The notes: a model not told the origin generated them from the sequence alone. 64,000 nt of DNA from Polyangia bacterium (GCA_030424595.1 JAUHWG010000008.1:1-64000), one strand, 5' to 3'; shown: positions 7,637 through 17,867, counted from the first letter of the stretch. Numbers and translations: made by a program.

Positions 7637-8575
7637 TCAAGGGCCCTCTCGAGCCCGTGCGACCTCCAGCCGGCGGACACGGGCACGCTCCGCGACCTTG
7701 AGCAGGGGTCGGTCGCGGATCCACCGGGCGCGGGTCTCCGGGTCGAGGAGCGCCTCGTAGTCCTCGCCAATTTTTATGAGCTCCGCGGTCCTCGCCAGGA
7801 GCCCGCCCAAGAGACGGTGGACGGCGCGCGAGGTCGGGTCCTCCGCGGCGAGGGTCGCAAAGCCGAGGGCGATGATCGCGAGGGCCTCGACATGCTCCTC
7901 GGGCCATCTCGCGCGGCGCCCCGCCTGGATCATCCAGGCGAGCAGCGACGTGTGGACAAAGCAGTCCTCGACGGTGCGGAAGGGCTTGAGATAGGCGGCG
8001 TAGCCGTCCCCGGGGAGCCGCTCCTCCGGGCGGACGACGACGTCGTCGAAGGTCGCGACGGCGTGGGGGACCTCGGGGATGAAGGGCGTCGGCGGCATGT
8101 CCTGGACCGCGACCCCAGGCCGCCCGGCGGGCACGCGGACGAGCGTCAGCCGCGGCCGCTCGTCGCCAGGCTCGGCGGCGAGAGAGGCGGGGAGACGGGC
8201 GACGACGAGCAGCTCCTCGGCGAAGGATCCGAGGCTGAGCCAGCGCTTCTCACCGCGCAGACGCCAGCCCTCGCCGTCCGCCGTGAGCGTCGTCCGGATC
8301 GCCCGCGGGTGAGCGCCGCCCTCCTCGGTCGCGCAGAGCGCCCGGCGGCGCTCGGGCTCCTCGCCGAGGAGCAGGGCGAGCCCCTCCTGGAGCCCAGAGG
8401 CGAAGGCGTAGGCGGGGCGATCCGCGGCGAACCCCGCGAGGAGAGCGCGAACGCCCGGCGGAGCTCCGCCCGCGCTCACCCGCCGATGACCGGCCCACCA
8501 CTCCTCCAAAGAGCGCAGCGGGGCCGGCTCGGGGGTCGCGGTGAGGAGATGAGCGAACGCGAGCGCGAGGTCCAC
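7637..8575 (-). CDS. acyl-CoA-dehydrogenase-like protein
   Basis: About 312 residues from a GTG start. The block A-T-E-E-G-G (near residue 80), T-L-T-A-D-G-E-G-W-R-L-R-G-E-K-R-W and LLVVARL matches the central beta domain of acyl-CoA dehydrogenases, which holds FAD and part of the acyl-CoA site. The family is usually 380-400 residues, so the N-terminal helical part is shortened and the C-terminal helical domain is poorly conserved; the catalytic Glu cannot be placed. The longer open frame to 8782 is rejected because its first 69 residues translate the 13-bp array. It may be a degenerate or non-enzymatic relative. Confidence 0.6.
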   Translation of the reverse strand: MDLALAFAHLLTATPEPAPLRSLEEWWAGHRRVSAGGAPPGVRALLAGFAADRPAYAFASGLQEGLALLLGEEPERRRALCATEEGGAHPRAIRTTLTADGEGWRLRGEKRWLSLGSFAEELLVVARLPASLAAEPGDERPRLTLVRVPAGRPGVAVQDMPPTPFIPEVPHAVATFDDVVVRPEERLPGDGYAAYLKPFRTVEDCFVHTSLLAWMIQAGRRARWPEEHVEALAIIALGFATLAAEDPTSRAVHRLLGGLLARTAELIKIGEDYEALLDPETRARWIRDRPLLKVAERARVRRLEVARAREGP

Positions 8576-9108
8576 TCGCAGAAGGTCGCGGCTCGCCCTC
8601 CGCCTGTCAATCCGAGCCTTTTTCTTGGCCCCTTTTTCTTGGCCCTTTTTCTTGGCCCTTTTTCTTGGCCCTCTTGCTTGGCCCTCTTGCTTGGCCCTCT
8701 TGCTTGGCCCTCTTGCTTGGCCCTCTTGCTTGGCCCTCTTGCTTGGCCCTCTTGCTTTCCATCCATCGCCATCCATCGCCACCCATCGCCGTCGCTCGGC
8801 GTCGCTCGGCGTCGCCCCCCGTCTGCTCGCGTCGCTCGCGTCGCCCCCGTCAAGGGCCCTCTCCGACCGAGCAGGCTCCTCAGCCAGCTCGTCGGCCTCG
8901 CTCGTCGGCCTCGCCCTTCGGCCTCCCCCTCGAGAGTTCGCCGGCTTGATACTCTTTGGGCGCTGGAGACCGTCGCGTTTTGCGACATCGCAGATCGCGA
9001 CAGAGACCGGTGACGAACGGCGAGCCGATGGACATCACTGACAAATTTGTTGGCGCGGTGCGTGCTCCTTGGGCGGGCGTGGCGAACGTGATCAGCGAGG
9101 CTATGACG
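8576..9108. other. repeat-rich gene-free spacer
   Basis: Between two divergent genes there is no supportable coding region. The left two thirds are tandem repeats (8618-8757, then decaying CATCGCCATC and GTCGCTCGGC units to about 8850). The right third, from about 8945, contains TACTCT at 8950-8955 and some lower-GC sequence that could hold the module A promoter, but no convincing -35 was found. Confidence 0.6.
8618..8757 (+). repeat. 13-bp tandem array
   Basis: Ten to eleven copies of a 13-bp unit: first about four of TTTTTCTTGGCCC, then about six of TTGCTTGGCCCTC. As 13 is not a multiple of 3, the array reads through all frames with a 13-residue period. The transition from one unit version to the other is stepwise, as expected of slippage. 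Confidence 0.95.
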
Positions 9109-10971
9109 ATGAGCGAGCAGCCGATGAGCGAGCAGCCGATGAGCAGTCCCCTCTGCGAACCCTGCACGGCCGACGCTGACAGAGCGAGTTCGACCCTCCC
9201 CCGAGGCGGGCTCCGCCTGCGGGCGCTCGCGGGGATCCTCGCGGCGCCGCTCTTGCTCGCGGTCGGCTGCGGCGACGACGGCACGGCCACGAGCGCGACC
9301 GAGTCCGGCTCGGCGAGCGAGAGCGGGACCGACACCGACGCCGACACCGACACCGGCACCGACACCGGCACCGACACCGACGCCGAGACCACCGGCGGCG
9401 ACGCGGCGGGGCTGCTCTCGACGAGCGATCACCTCCTGCGGATCTCGATGGCGCTGCGCGGCGTCCGTCCGAGCGCGGCCGACTACGCCGCGGTCGCAGA
9501 GGATCCCGCGGCGCTGCCGGGGATCGTCGACGCGTATCTCGAGTCGCCGGAATTCGGCGCGATCATCCGCGACCTCCACAACGACGCGTTCCTCTCGATC
9601 GTCGACTTCGGCGCGCCGCCGGCCGGCTTCATCGGCAAGGGCGCGCTCGCCGGGGTCGACCCCTACTCGCTGAACCGCTCGCTGATGGAGGCGCCGCTGC
9701 GCTTGGTGGAGCACGTGGTGATGAGCGACCTCCCCTACTCGGAGGTCGTCACCGCCGACTACACCCTCGCCAACGACCACGTCGCCGCGGTCTGGGGCCT
9801 GGGTCACTCCGGGACCAAGGGCGCCTGGGAGGTGACGAGCTGGGGCGGCGACCGCTCCCGCGCCGGCGTGCTCTCGGACTCATGGCTCTTCAGCCGCCAC
9901 TCGTCGACCCGGGCCAACGCCAACCGCGGCCGGGCCAACGCCGTCTCGCGGGCCTTCCTCTGCTACGACTTCCTCGACCGCGACATCGAGCTCGACCCGA
10001 GCATCAACCTCGCCGACCCCAACGTCGTCGCCGAGGCGGTCCAGGAGAACGAGGCCTGCGCCGCCTGCCATCAGTCGCTCGACCCGATGGCCTCATTCTT
10101 CTCGGGCTACCTCCCCGACTACACGCCGGCGGTGGTCCCCTACCCGATCGACACCTGGGTCGAGGGGCTCTTCCCGATCCTCTTCAAGGTCAACATGCGC
10201 GACCCGGCCTTCTTCGGCGCGCCGGGGGAGAACCTCCGCGACCTCGGCGAGATGATCGCCGCCGACCCGCGCTTCTCCCTGTGCACAGCCCAGCGCTTCT
10301 ACGCCTACTTCCACCAGGTCGCCCTCGCGGATGTGCCGCTGGAGCCCGCCTCGGAGCTGCAGAGCGTGCTCCTGGACAACGACCTGCGGATCCGGCCGAT
10401 GCTCAAGGAGCTGGTCCTGAGCGACAGCTTCCGCAGCGCCGAGGGGGAGCTCGGCCGCAAGCGGGCGCGCCCTGTCCAGCTCGCCTCGCTCTTCGCCGAC
10501 CTGACCGGCTTTCGCTGGCGCACCGACCTCTCGTCGGCGGGCGTCGGCGTCATCGACCTGATGGACGACACCCTGATCGGCTACCACGTGCTCGCCGGCG
10601 GGATCGACTCGCTCTTCGTCGCGCGGCCCTCCTACACCTACTCGGCGACGACCAGCCTGGTCCTCCAGAGCCTCTCGCGCCAGGCCGCCGATCGGGTCGT
10701 CACCGCCGACTTCGAGACCGCCGATCCCGGCGCCCGCCGGCTGCTGAAGCTGGTCGAGCCCGGGACCAGCGACGAAGCGGCGATCCGGGCCCAGCTCACC
10801 TCGCTCCACCGCGACCTCTACGGCGAGTCGCTCGCCGCGGACGACGAGTCCATCGACGACAGCTACGCCCTCTTCAAGGGCGCGCTCGCGCTCGCCTCCG
10901 GCCAGGGCGAGAGGGCCTGGAAGATCACCCTGACCGCGCTCCTCCAGGACGTCCGGATCGCCTTTTACTAG
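9109..10971 (+). CDS. DUF1588/DUF1592-like one-heme lipoprotein (module A)
   Basis: 620 residues. The N-region is unusually long, then LAAPLLLAVGC gives the lipobox Cys at 54, followed by a Thr/Asp-rich tether. The body has C-A-A-C-H-Q-S-L-D-P, a c-type heme motif set in the D-P context of DUF1588, and L-V-L-S-D-S-F-R-S like DUF1592/DUF1585 proteins, so a periplasmic or surface heme protein is likely. The start at 9109 is chosen because GAGG (9097-9100) lies 8 nt upstream; an ATG at 9103 is too close. The first ten residues are an exact duplication (MSEQP twice). It is followed after 74 nt by the Tat-exported DUF1501 gene, its likely partner. Confidence 0.75.
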   Translation: MSEQPMSEQPMSSPLCEPCTADADRASSTLPRGGLRLRALAGILAAPLLLAVGCGDDGTATSATESGSASESGTDTDADTDTGTDTGTDTDAETTGGDAAGLLSTSDHLLRISMALRGVRPSAADYAAVAEDPAALPGIVDAYLESPEFGAIIRDLHNDAFLSIVDFGAPPAGFIGKGALAGVDPYSLNRSLMEAPLRLVEHVVMSDLPYSEVVTADYTLANDHVAAVWGLGHSGTKGAWEVTSWGGDRSRAGVLSDSWLFSRHSSTRANANRGRANAVSRAFLCYDFLDRDIELDPSINLADPNVVAEAVQENEACAACHQSLDPMASFFSGYLPDYTPAVVPYPIDTWVEGLFPILFKVNMRDPAFFGAPGENLRDLGEMIAADPRFSLCTAQRFYAYFHQVALADVPLEPASELQSVLLDNDLRIRPMLKELVLSDSFRSAEGELGRKRARPVQLASLFADLTGFRWRTDLSSAGVGVIDLMDDTLIGYHVLAGGIDSLFVARPSYTYSATTSLVLQSLSRQAADRVVTADFETADPGARRLLKLVEPGTSDEAAIRAQLTSLHRDLYGESLAADDESIDDSYALFKGALALASGQGERAWKITLTALLQDVRIAFY

Positions 10972-11045
10972 GCCGTCCGATCCAGCACCGCCCGAACGTC
11001 CGCCTCCCCGTCCCCTAGCCCCAACTCCGACCGAGGAGCCAAGCC

Positions 11046-12300
11046 ATGTCGATCCACACCATCTCTCGCCGCGCCTTCTTCACCGGCGGCCTCGCCACGG
11101 CCGGCGTCGCCGGGCTCGTCGGCGTCTCCGGCCTCCGCGGCGCAGGGCGTGCGCGGGCGGCCGCGAGCAAGCCCCGTCGGGTCGTCGTCGTCTTCGCCAG
11201 CGGGGCCTGGGACCCGACCTACAGCGTCGACCCCAAGCCCGGCGTCTCCGGCATCGACGGCCCGCCCGGCGAGGTCAAGGAGCTCGGCGGGCTGCCGATC
11301 CTGACCGAGGCCTCGCGGCCCAACGTCGAGGCCTACTTCGCCGCCCATGGCGGCCTGACGACGATCATCAACGGGATCAACGTCGCCTCGGTCGCCCACC
11401 CGCAAAGCTCGCACCGGATCCTCAGCGGGGTCAACGACGACACCGCCCCCGACGTCGCCGCGATCGCGGCCGCGACCTACGGCACCGACCTCGCCGCGCC
11501 CTACCTGGTGCTCGGCCGGACCGCATTCTCCGGGCCGCACGCGGCCCTCAGCGCCCGCACCGGCTCCGCAAACCAGCTCGTCACCCTCCTCGACCCGCTG
11601 ATCTCCTTCCCGGTCGTCGGCAAGGAGGGCCTGCCGCTCATCCCCAAGGCTGAGGAGGAGGCGCTGATCCGCGAGCACGTGCTCGCCCGCGCCGGCCGCG
11701 AGCAGATGCAGCGGCCGAGCAAGCGCCTCGACGACTTCGTCTCGTCGCTCGAGCGCTCCGACGCCGTCCGCGAGATCGGTCAGATCGGCGACATCGAGTT
11801 CTCCCGCAGCTTCGACGCCCAGATCGGGCTCGCGGTCGAGGCCCTGGAGCGCGAGCTTTGCTACTCGGTGCAGATGGAGTCGGGCGGCTGGGACACCCAC
11901 GAGAACAACGAGCAGCAGGGCCCCCTCGCCGACGCCTTCTACACCGGCCTCAAGACCCTGATCGACGAGCTGATCGCCCGCCCCGGCTCCCAGGGCGGCA
12001 AGCTGATCGACGAGACCATGGTCATCGTCGTCTCGGAGATGGGGCGCACGCCCAAGCTCAACGCGGCGATGGGCAAGGACCACTGGCCGGTCACCTCGGC
12101 GCTGGTGATCGGCGGCGGGATCGAGGGCGGGCGCGTCCTCGCCGGGACCACCGACGAGCTCGACGCCGCCGGGGTCGACCTCAACAGCGGCGCCGTCGAT
12201 AACGACCAAAACCCGCTGATCTACGGCTCCTTCGCCGGCGGCCTCCTGGAGGCGGCGGGCGTCGAGGCCGGCGGAATCATCCTCAACTCGGAGCCCTTCC

Positions 12301-12320
<20 letters not shown>
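11046..12320 (+). CDS. Tat-exported DUF1501 protein (module A)
   Basis: 424 residues. SRRAFF with the following Ala/Gly-rich stretch is a twin-arginine signal. The body has V-V-V-F-A-S-G-A-W-D-P, S-G-G-W-D-T-H-E-N near residue 280, V-I-V-V-S-E-M-G-R-T-P and G-K-D-H-W-P-V-T, the ordered DUF1501 motifs related to the alkaline-phosphatase/sulfatase fold. Metal-dependent hydrolase activity is presumed from the fold but unproven. The ribosome site GAGGAG lies 8 nt before the ATG. Its 3' end overlaps the start of the next gene by 20 nt, implying coupled translation. Confidence 0.85.
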
Positions 12321-12876
<556 letters not shown>

Positions 12877-13053
12877 CTCCTTCACCGGCGAGCGCCGACC
12901 CGTAGGGATCAAGCACTGCCCAGCCCCTGGATCAGGACCCTGGCGAGCGCTGACCCGAAGGGAGCAACACCGCCCAGCCCATCCCTGTTGGATCAGGATC
13001 TTCTTGAGAGGCCCGCTACGGTGGCGAAGCAGCTCGGCCATCGTCCTCAGCTC
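12877..13053 (+). repeat. degenerate direct repeat of about 55 bp
   Basis: Two imperfect copies, about 12887-12941 and 12942-13001, share GGCGAGCGC, GACCCG-AGGGA, GCCCAGCCC and GGATCAGGA. They follow the stop codon of the small heme lipoprotein and precede copy B of the long repeat. No hairpin or coding frame is evident. Confidence 0.7.
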
Positions 13054-13235
13054 ACCTTCACAGGAGGACGAGCCGGTGGACGGGCGAGGGGGGACACCGC
13101 GAACGAGTCTAGGACGTGCACGGGCCGCCCCGAGAGGGGAGGTCGACGCGCGCTCCGACCTGTCTGAGAGAGTGGTGTCCCCCCTTGACCGGCCTACGCC
13201 TCAGCCTCCCTCCTCCCCTGACCTTCGCCCTCCGA
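13018..13235 (-). repeat. copy B of the ~200-bp inverted element
   Basis: Reverse complement of 1938-2155. The 11-bp inverted repeat is intact (13088-13098 and 13174-13184), but the inner hairpin of copy A is broken here because the right arm reads GCCCGTGC instead of GGTCGACGC. The flanking sequence is conserved beyond the 11-bp repeats, so those repeats are not the ends of the duplicated unit. Confidence 0.85.
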
Positions 13236-13294
13236 GCCAGCCCCGAAGAGCCCGCGATCGCTCGAGCGCGCACCCCACCAGCGACCCTCGATCC

Positions 13295-13532
<238 letters not shown>

Positions 13533-13600
13533 CCTCATGAGCGGGTCTGAGCCCCCAGCCCCTCCATCGATCTCGATTTCGCGCGATACCGACGCTGGGC

Positions 13601-13657
13601 TTGTCGTCTCCGCCGTCGCTTTTGCATAGTCTACGCCGGTCGCGCCGAGCGCGACCG
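13601..13657 (+). promoter_or_regulatory. putative terC promoter with 5'-end hairpin
   Basis: TTGTCG (13601-13606), 18 nt, then CATAGT (13625-13630) resembles a housekeeping promoter. The predicted start of transcription, near 13637, coincides with a perfect 9-bp stem with 3-nt loop (13637-13645 with 13649-13657), so the mRNA would open with a hairpin 16 nt before the ATG. It lacks the conserved core of the yybP-ykoY Mn riboswitch often found before terC genes. Confidence 0.45.
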
Positions 13658-13673
13658 ATGCCGCAGGTACCCC

Positions 13674-14468
13674 ATGGCCGAACTCCTCTCCTTCGAAAAC
13701 ATCGCCAACCTCGGCGTCCTCCTCTTCCTCCAGGCGGTCCTCGGCTTCGACAACCTGCTCTACATCTCGATCGAGTCGAAGCGAGCCCCCGAGGCCAGCC
13801 AGAAGTCGGTCCGTCGCAACGCGATCCTGATCGCGATCGCTCTGCGGATCGTGATGCTCTTCCTGATCATCAACCTCCTCGCGACCTTCACCGAGCCCTT
13901 CTTTCACCTCGACTATCCGGGGATCGTCGAGGGCTCCTTCAACTTCTCGGTGATCGTCTTCCTCTTCGGCGGCGTCTTCATCATGTACACGGCGATCAAG
14001 GAGATCGGCCACATGCTGGTGATCGATGACCTCCAGACCGACGTCCAGAAGAGGGATCCGAAGTCGGCGCTCCAGGTGACGGCGACCCTGGTGATGATGA
14101 ACCTGGTCTTCTCCTTCGACTCGATCCTCTCCGCCCTGGCGATCACCGAGGTCTTCCCGGTCCTGGCGGTGGCGATCATCGGCTCGGGTCTGGCGATGTT
14201 GCTCCTCGCCGATCATGTCTCCGCGTTCTTGGCGAAGAACCGACAGTACGAGGTGCTCGGGCTCTTCATCCTCCTGATCGTCGGCGTTGTTCTCCTCGGC
14301 GAGGGCGGCCATGTCGCCCACCTCAAGTTCTTCGACTACCCCGTCGAGGCGCTGTCCAAGACGACCTTCTACTTCTCGATCACGGTCCTCGTCCTCGTCG
14401 ACCTGATCCAGGGTCGCTACCAGCGCAAGCTCGATGCTCAGCGCAAGGCCGCGAGCACGGTCTCTTAA
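13674..14468 (+). CDS. TerC-family integral membrane protein
   Basis: 264 residues with seven or so hydrophobic helices. Q-A-V-L-G-F-D-N-L-L-Y-I-S near residue 20 and S-F-D-S-I-L-S-A-L-A-I-T near residue 145 are the two inverted TerC motifs with membrane-embedded Asp residues. The family includes Mn2+ exporters (MeeF/MeeY type) and tellurite-resistance TerC. Manganese export, perhaps to load exported enzymes, is the best guess. The length is normal. It stands alone, after the repeat tract, with only a weak hairpin (14478-14495) behind it. Confidence 0.9.
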   Translation: MAELLSFENIANLGVLLFLQAVLGFDNLLYISIESKRAPEASQKSVRRNAILIAIALRIVMLFLIINLLATFTEPFFHLDYPGIVEGSFNFSVIVFLFGGVFIMYTAIKEIGHMLVIDDLQTDVQKRDPKSALQVTATLVMMNLVFSFDSILSALAITEVFPVLAVAIIGSGLAMLLLADHVSAFLAKNRQYEVLGLFILLIVGVVLLGEGGHVAHLKFFDYPVEALSKTTFYFSITVLVLVDLIQGRYQRKLDAQRKAASTVS

Positions 14469-14522
14469 GCAGGGCGCGCCCGAAGCAGCTCGGGCCTCCG
14501 CGCGCTCGCTCCCCCGCGCCGG

Positions 14523-15737
14523 CTAGCGGCCGCGGACGGGGAGCGCGGCGAGCCCGTGCATCATCCGCGACGGCTTCCAGCGCAGCTCGCTCGTCGGGAC
14601 GGCGAGCGTCAGCCCAGGGCGCCGGGCGAAGAGGCCCTTGAGCGCCTCGAGGGCCTCCATCCGGGCCAAGCGGCTGCCGAGGCAGGAGTGGACGCCAGCG
14701 CCGAAGGCGATGTGATCCCGGTTTGTTCGGCGGAGATCGAAGCGCTCCGGGTCGGGGAAGACGTCCGGGTCGCGGTTCGCCGCGAGGAGCGAGACGAAGA
14801 CGGGGTCGCCGACCTCGAAGCTGTAGCCGTCGACCTCGACCGGCCTGCTGACGTAGCGGACGGAGGCGAGGTCCGCGGGTCCGTCGTAGCGCAGCGTCTC
14901 TTCGAGATGGTCGGCGAAGAGCTTCGGCTCCGCCAAGAGCTCGGCCCGCAGCGCGTCGTCTTGGGTGATCGCCAGGAGGGAGTTCGAGAGGAGGTTGACC
15001 GTGGTCTCGTGCCCCGCGAGGAAGAGGAGCAGGGTCATCGAGTGGAGCTCGACCCGGCTGAGCCGCTCACCGTTGTCCGTGCGCGCGTGGACGAGGTGAG
15101 AGAGGAGGGTCTCCGCCGGCTTCTTCTCGAGGGCGTCGATGTAGGGGTTGATGAGATCGCGCAGGCCGTTAATCGCCCCGAGCATCCGCGGCATGCTGTC
15201 GGAGATGACGTCGACGCCCCAACCGTCGAGCTCGGGCTCGACGCTCTTGGGCACCCCGAGCATCTCGCAGAGGAGTCGGATCGGCACCGGCGCGGCGAAG
15301 TCTTGGACGAAGTCGAACTCGTCTCGGGGCTCGAGCTCGTCGAGCAGCTCCTGGACGATCGTGCCGACCCGCTCGCGGAGGGACTCGACGATCCGGGTGG
15401 AGAAGGCGCGGTTGACCAGGCGACGCAGGCGGGTGTGCTCGGGTGGGTCGCGGTGGACCATCGAGTTGACGAGCAGCTCCACGCCGCGGGGCTGCGGGCC
15501 CGGGGGCTTCGCGCCCGGAAGGGCGCTCTTGTCGCGGATGAAGGTCGTCGTGTCGCGGAGGATCTCGACGCAGCTAGGCAGCCTCAGGACGATCCACGCG
15601 GGTCGTCCCGAGAAGGGATCGGTGAACCGATGGACCGGGCCGGCGGCGCGCATCGTCCTGTAGAGCCCGTGGATGTCGGCCCGCGCCTCTGGCGAGATGA
15701 TGTCAAAGCGATCGAGCTCAGGGGTCGGCAAGGTCAT
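14523..15737 (-). CDS. cytochrome P450
   Basis: 404 residues, a soluble bacterial class-I type. It shows the I-helix A-G-H-E-T-T, K-helix E-E-T-L-R, the PERF region D-P-E-R-F-D-L-R-R and the heme loop F-G-A-G-V-H-S-C-L-G with Cys352 as thiolate ligand. It needs a ferredoxin and reductase, none of which lies nearby. The start at 15737 (MTLPTPELDRFDI) is preferred to an upstream codon because P450s of this group begin so; a TATCAT box 14 nt upstream may be the -10. Substrate unknown. Confidence 0.9.
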   Translation of the reverse strand: MTLPTPELDRFDIISPEARADIHGLYRTMRAAGPVHRFTDPFSGRPAWIVLRLPSCVEILRDTTTFIRDKSALPGAKPPGPQPRGVELLVNSMVHRDPPEHTRLRRLVNRAFSTRIVESLRERVGTIVQELLDELEPRDEFDFVQDFAAPVPIRLLCEMLGVPKSVEPELDGWGVDVISDSMPRMLGAINGLRDLINPYIDALEKKPAETLLSHLVHARTDNGERLSRVELHSMTLLLFLAGHETTVNLLSNSLLAITQDDALRAELLAEPKLFADHLEETLRYDGPADLASVRYVSRPVEVDGYSFEVGDPVFVSLLAANRDPDVFPDPERFDLRRTNRDHIAFGAGVHSCLGSRLARMEALEALKGLFARRPGLTLAVPTSELRWKPSRMMHGLAALPVRGR

Positions 15738-16180
15738 GGGACGGCGCGCCGATGATACGACGGGCGGCGGTAAAGTGCTCGCGTAGCTCCTGGTCACCGC
15801 GAGCTCGACGGCCAGCGTCCGACACCTTTTATGAGGTCGTCGTCTCGGCGGTCGACGGGGGAGGCGGAGAGGATGCTCGGCGGGAGGGCGGAGCCGCGGA
15901 ACGTCGTCTCTGCCGACAGCGGCATCGCCCGGCCCGCGCGATTCTCGATGACGAGGGGTCGTCGACCGAGCCTCTTCATGTGAGGATAGCGCCGGTGTGA
16001 GCGCGCTAGCGCCTCGCGCGGTGGACTCTGCGGACAGGCGCGCTCGGGCGTTGAGTTGTCGGCTGCAGCCGCTCGACGGCGCCCCCGAGGGCGCTCTGCC
16101 AGGCGTCGCGGGCCGGCTCCTGTGGGTCTCGAGATTGCGGCTCGCGGGCGTCGACGCTTCGCTCTACACTGCCGCGGACT
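15738..16180. other. gene-free spacer between P450 and thioredoxin genes
   Basis: No supportable coding frame. At the right end TACACT (16165-16170) lies 10 nt before the thioredoxin ATG and is a likely -10. No -35 match, hairpin terminator or repeat was recognised in the remainder. Confidence 0.5.
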
Positions 16181-16555
16181 ATGAGCGACGCGGTCGAAGA
16201 TATCGTCACCCAGGAGCAGATCGAGGCCCTGATGACCCCCGAGGGGCCAGCCGCGATCATCGACTTTTGGGCGGCGTGGTGCGGTCCATGCAAGATGATG
16301 GCCCCGCACTTCGAGGCGATCGCCGAGGAGATGCGTGAGGAGCCGGTGAACTTCTACAAGCTCGACACCGAGCACCAGCCGCGCCTCGCCGCGGCCTTCA
16401 ACGTCCGCGCCCTCCCGACCCTTCTCATCATCTACAAGGGGGAGATCCGCGACGCCCTGGTCGGCGCGAGGCCGCCGCAGGAGATCCGCAAGAAGGCCGA
16501 GTGGCTGGCGAAGAAGGCCAGCGGTCGCGGCCTCCTGTCGCGGCTCTTCTCCTAG
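16181..16555 (+). CDS. thioredoxin
   Basis: 124 residues. I-I-D-F-W-A-A-W-C-G-P-C-K with the redox pair Cys34/Cys37, then R-A-L-P-T-L with the cis-Pro near residue 80. There is no signal peptide, so it acts in the cytoplasm as a disulfide reductase fed by thioredoxin reductase. Compared with E. coli TrxA it has a charged C-terminal extension (KKAEWLAKKASGRGLLSRLFS) that could form an amphipathic helix. There is no Shine-Dalgarno sequence; the -10-like TACACT is so close that the leader can be only a few nucleotides. Confidence 0.9.
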   Translation: MSDAVEDIVTQEQIEALMTPEGPAAIIDFWAAWCGPCKMMAPHFEAIAEEMREEPVNFYKLDTEHQPRLAAAFNVRALPTLLIIYKGEIRDALVGARPPQEIRKKAEWLAKKASGRGLLSRLFS

Positions 16556-16682
16556 GTGGCCGTTGTGAGAGTCCTGTGTGCTCCCGCGCTGCTAGTCTGG
16601 GGGGCGAGGCTCTTCCAGCGCCCCTGGCCGCGGGGACGCGTGTGACGTGACATCGGGGGACAGGGAGGCAACAATCGACAGG

Positions 16683-17867
16683 ATGGCTGAGCGAGCACTC
16701 ACGAGGTCTGCGCCCTCGGCTCTGTGCGCCCTCTCGCTGCTCCTCGCCTGCGCGCCCGAGCTCGGTGTTGAGCCCGGGTCTGGACCGGAGCCCATCCGCG
16801 CCGACTCGGGATCGTCGTACCTGTGCCTCGAGACAGCCGTCGAAGACGCGCTCTGCCCGGCGAACGCGGCGATCCTCGACGCGCAGGTCGAGTTCATCGC
16901 CGCCTCTCTCGGGCTCCCCTTGCCCGAGGAGTGTGTCCCGACCCTCTGGGCGGAGGATGTGAGCGCGGAGTGCGGGCCCCACAAGGGGTGCTATCGGGAC
17001 GGCAGGATCTGGTCGAGCTGGCAGACGATGTCGCACGAGCTCGTCCACGCGGTGGTCGACAACGCGGGGCTCGGCGGCTCTGTGTTCATGTGGGAGGGGC
17101 TCGCGGAGGCCCTCTCGGGCAAGGTCCTGCGCAGCCGCGGGCTCGGGCTCGGGGCGATCCTTGAGGTCGGCCAGGATGGGTCGCTCTCAGGCGCGGAGTA
17201 CGAGTCCGCGGGGCACCTGCTCTCGTGGATGTTGGGCGAGCTTGGGCCCGAGACGGTCGTCGCGATCTACGAGCGCCTGCACCGGGACATGACGACGGCG
17301 GAGGTGATCCAGGTCTTCGAAGAGCTCTCGGGCGAGCCCTTCGCCTCGCTGGAGGAGGCCTACGACGGAGCCCGCAGCAGGATTTACGCCGGCCAGGGGC
17401 CCTTCTCCTGCGGCGCGGCGGCGACACCGTTGCGCTTTCGCGGCGGCGTGGCGGAGGATGAGGCCTACTTCTCCTGCCGGGCGGAGGCGCCTTTTCGGCG
17501 CCTGGATCTCGGGCACGCGGAGGAGCTGTGGCGCCCCTATCTGCTCGAACACTCGGGGGGGGCGCTCCAGATCGAGCTCGGCGCGCCGCACTCCGCCCAC
17601 GGTCTGGTGCAGGCCTGCCTGGTCGACGATACCGAGGAGTCGCAGCTGCCGCAGCCGCCCTCGCCGGTGCTGCGCTCGTGGGGCCGCTCGCGCGGGCACG
17701 TGTTCTTCGGCTGGCCGGAGCCCCCGGAGGAGCTCTCGGTGCCCGGCGGTCTCCGCCTCGAGCTGCCCGCCGGCACCTACACGTTTTGGTTCGGTCAGGT
17801 GCGTGAGCTGGCGAAGGGGGGCGCCGCCGATCCTCGGCAGTCCTTCTCGATCACGCGCAGACCCTAG
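16683..17867 (+). CDS. lipoprotein with HExxH zincin motif
   Basis: About 394 residues. LSLLLAC gives the lipobox. M-S-H-E-L-V-H-A-V-V-D (His118, Glu119, His122 from this start) followed by F-M-W-E-G-L-A-E-A-L (Glu138) fits a gluzincin: HExxH with a downstream Glu as third zinc ligand, as in MA-clan peptidases. Cys-rich segments before it suggest disulfides. The second half (TPLRFRGGVAEDEAYFSC onward) looks like a beta-rich accessory domain. A peptidase of unknown substrate is likely. GGGAGG lies 14 nt upstream of the ATG; a GTG at 16647 is the alternative start. Confidence 0.65.
   Translation: MAERALTRSAPSALCALSLLLACAPELGVEPGSGPEPIRADSGSSYLCLETAVEDALCPANAAILDAQVEFIAASLGLPLPEECVPTLWAEDVSAECGPHKGCYRDGRIWSSWQTMSHELVHAVVDNAGLGGSVFMWEGLAEALSGKVLRSRGLGLGAILEVGQDGSLSGAEYESAGHLLSWMLGELGPETVVAIYERLHRDMTTAEVIQVFEELSGEPFASLEEAYDGARSRIYAGQGPFSCGAAATPLRFRGGVAEDEAYFSCRAEAPFRRLDLGHAEELWRPYLLEHSGGALQIELGAPHSAHGLVQACLVDDTEESQLPQPPSPVLRSWGRSRGHVFFGWPEPPEELSVPGGLRLELPAGTYTFWFGQVRELAKGGAADPRQSFSITRRP

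Noticed and set aside
8581-8782. longer N-terminus of the acyl-CoA-dehydrogenase-like protein
   Set aside because: The extra residues are the translated 13-bp array (Lys/Arg/Gly/Gln repeats) with no resemblance to the family; the GTG at 8575 is preferred.
13541-13673. yybP-ykoY manganese riboswitch before terC
   Set aside because: The conserved core sequences of the aptamer are not present and the predicted leader is under 40 nt, too short for it.
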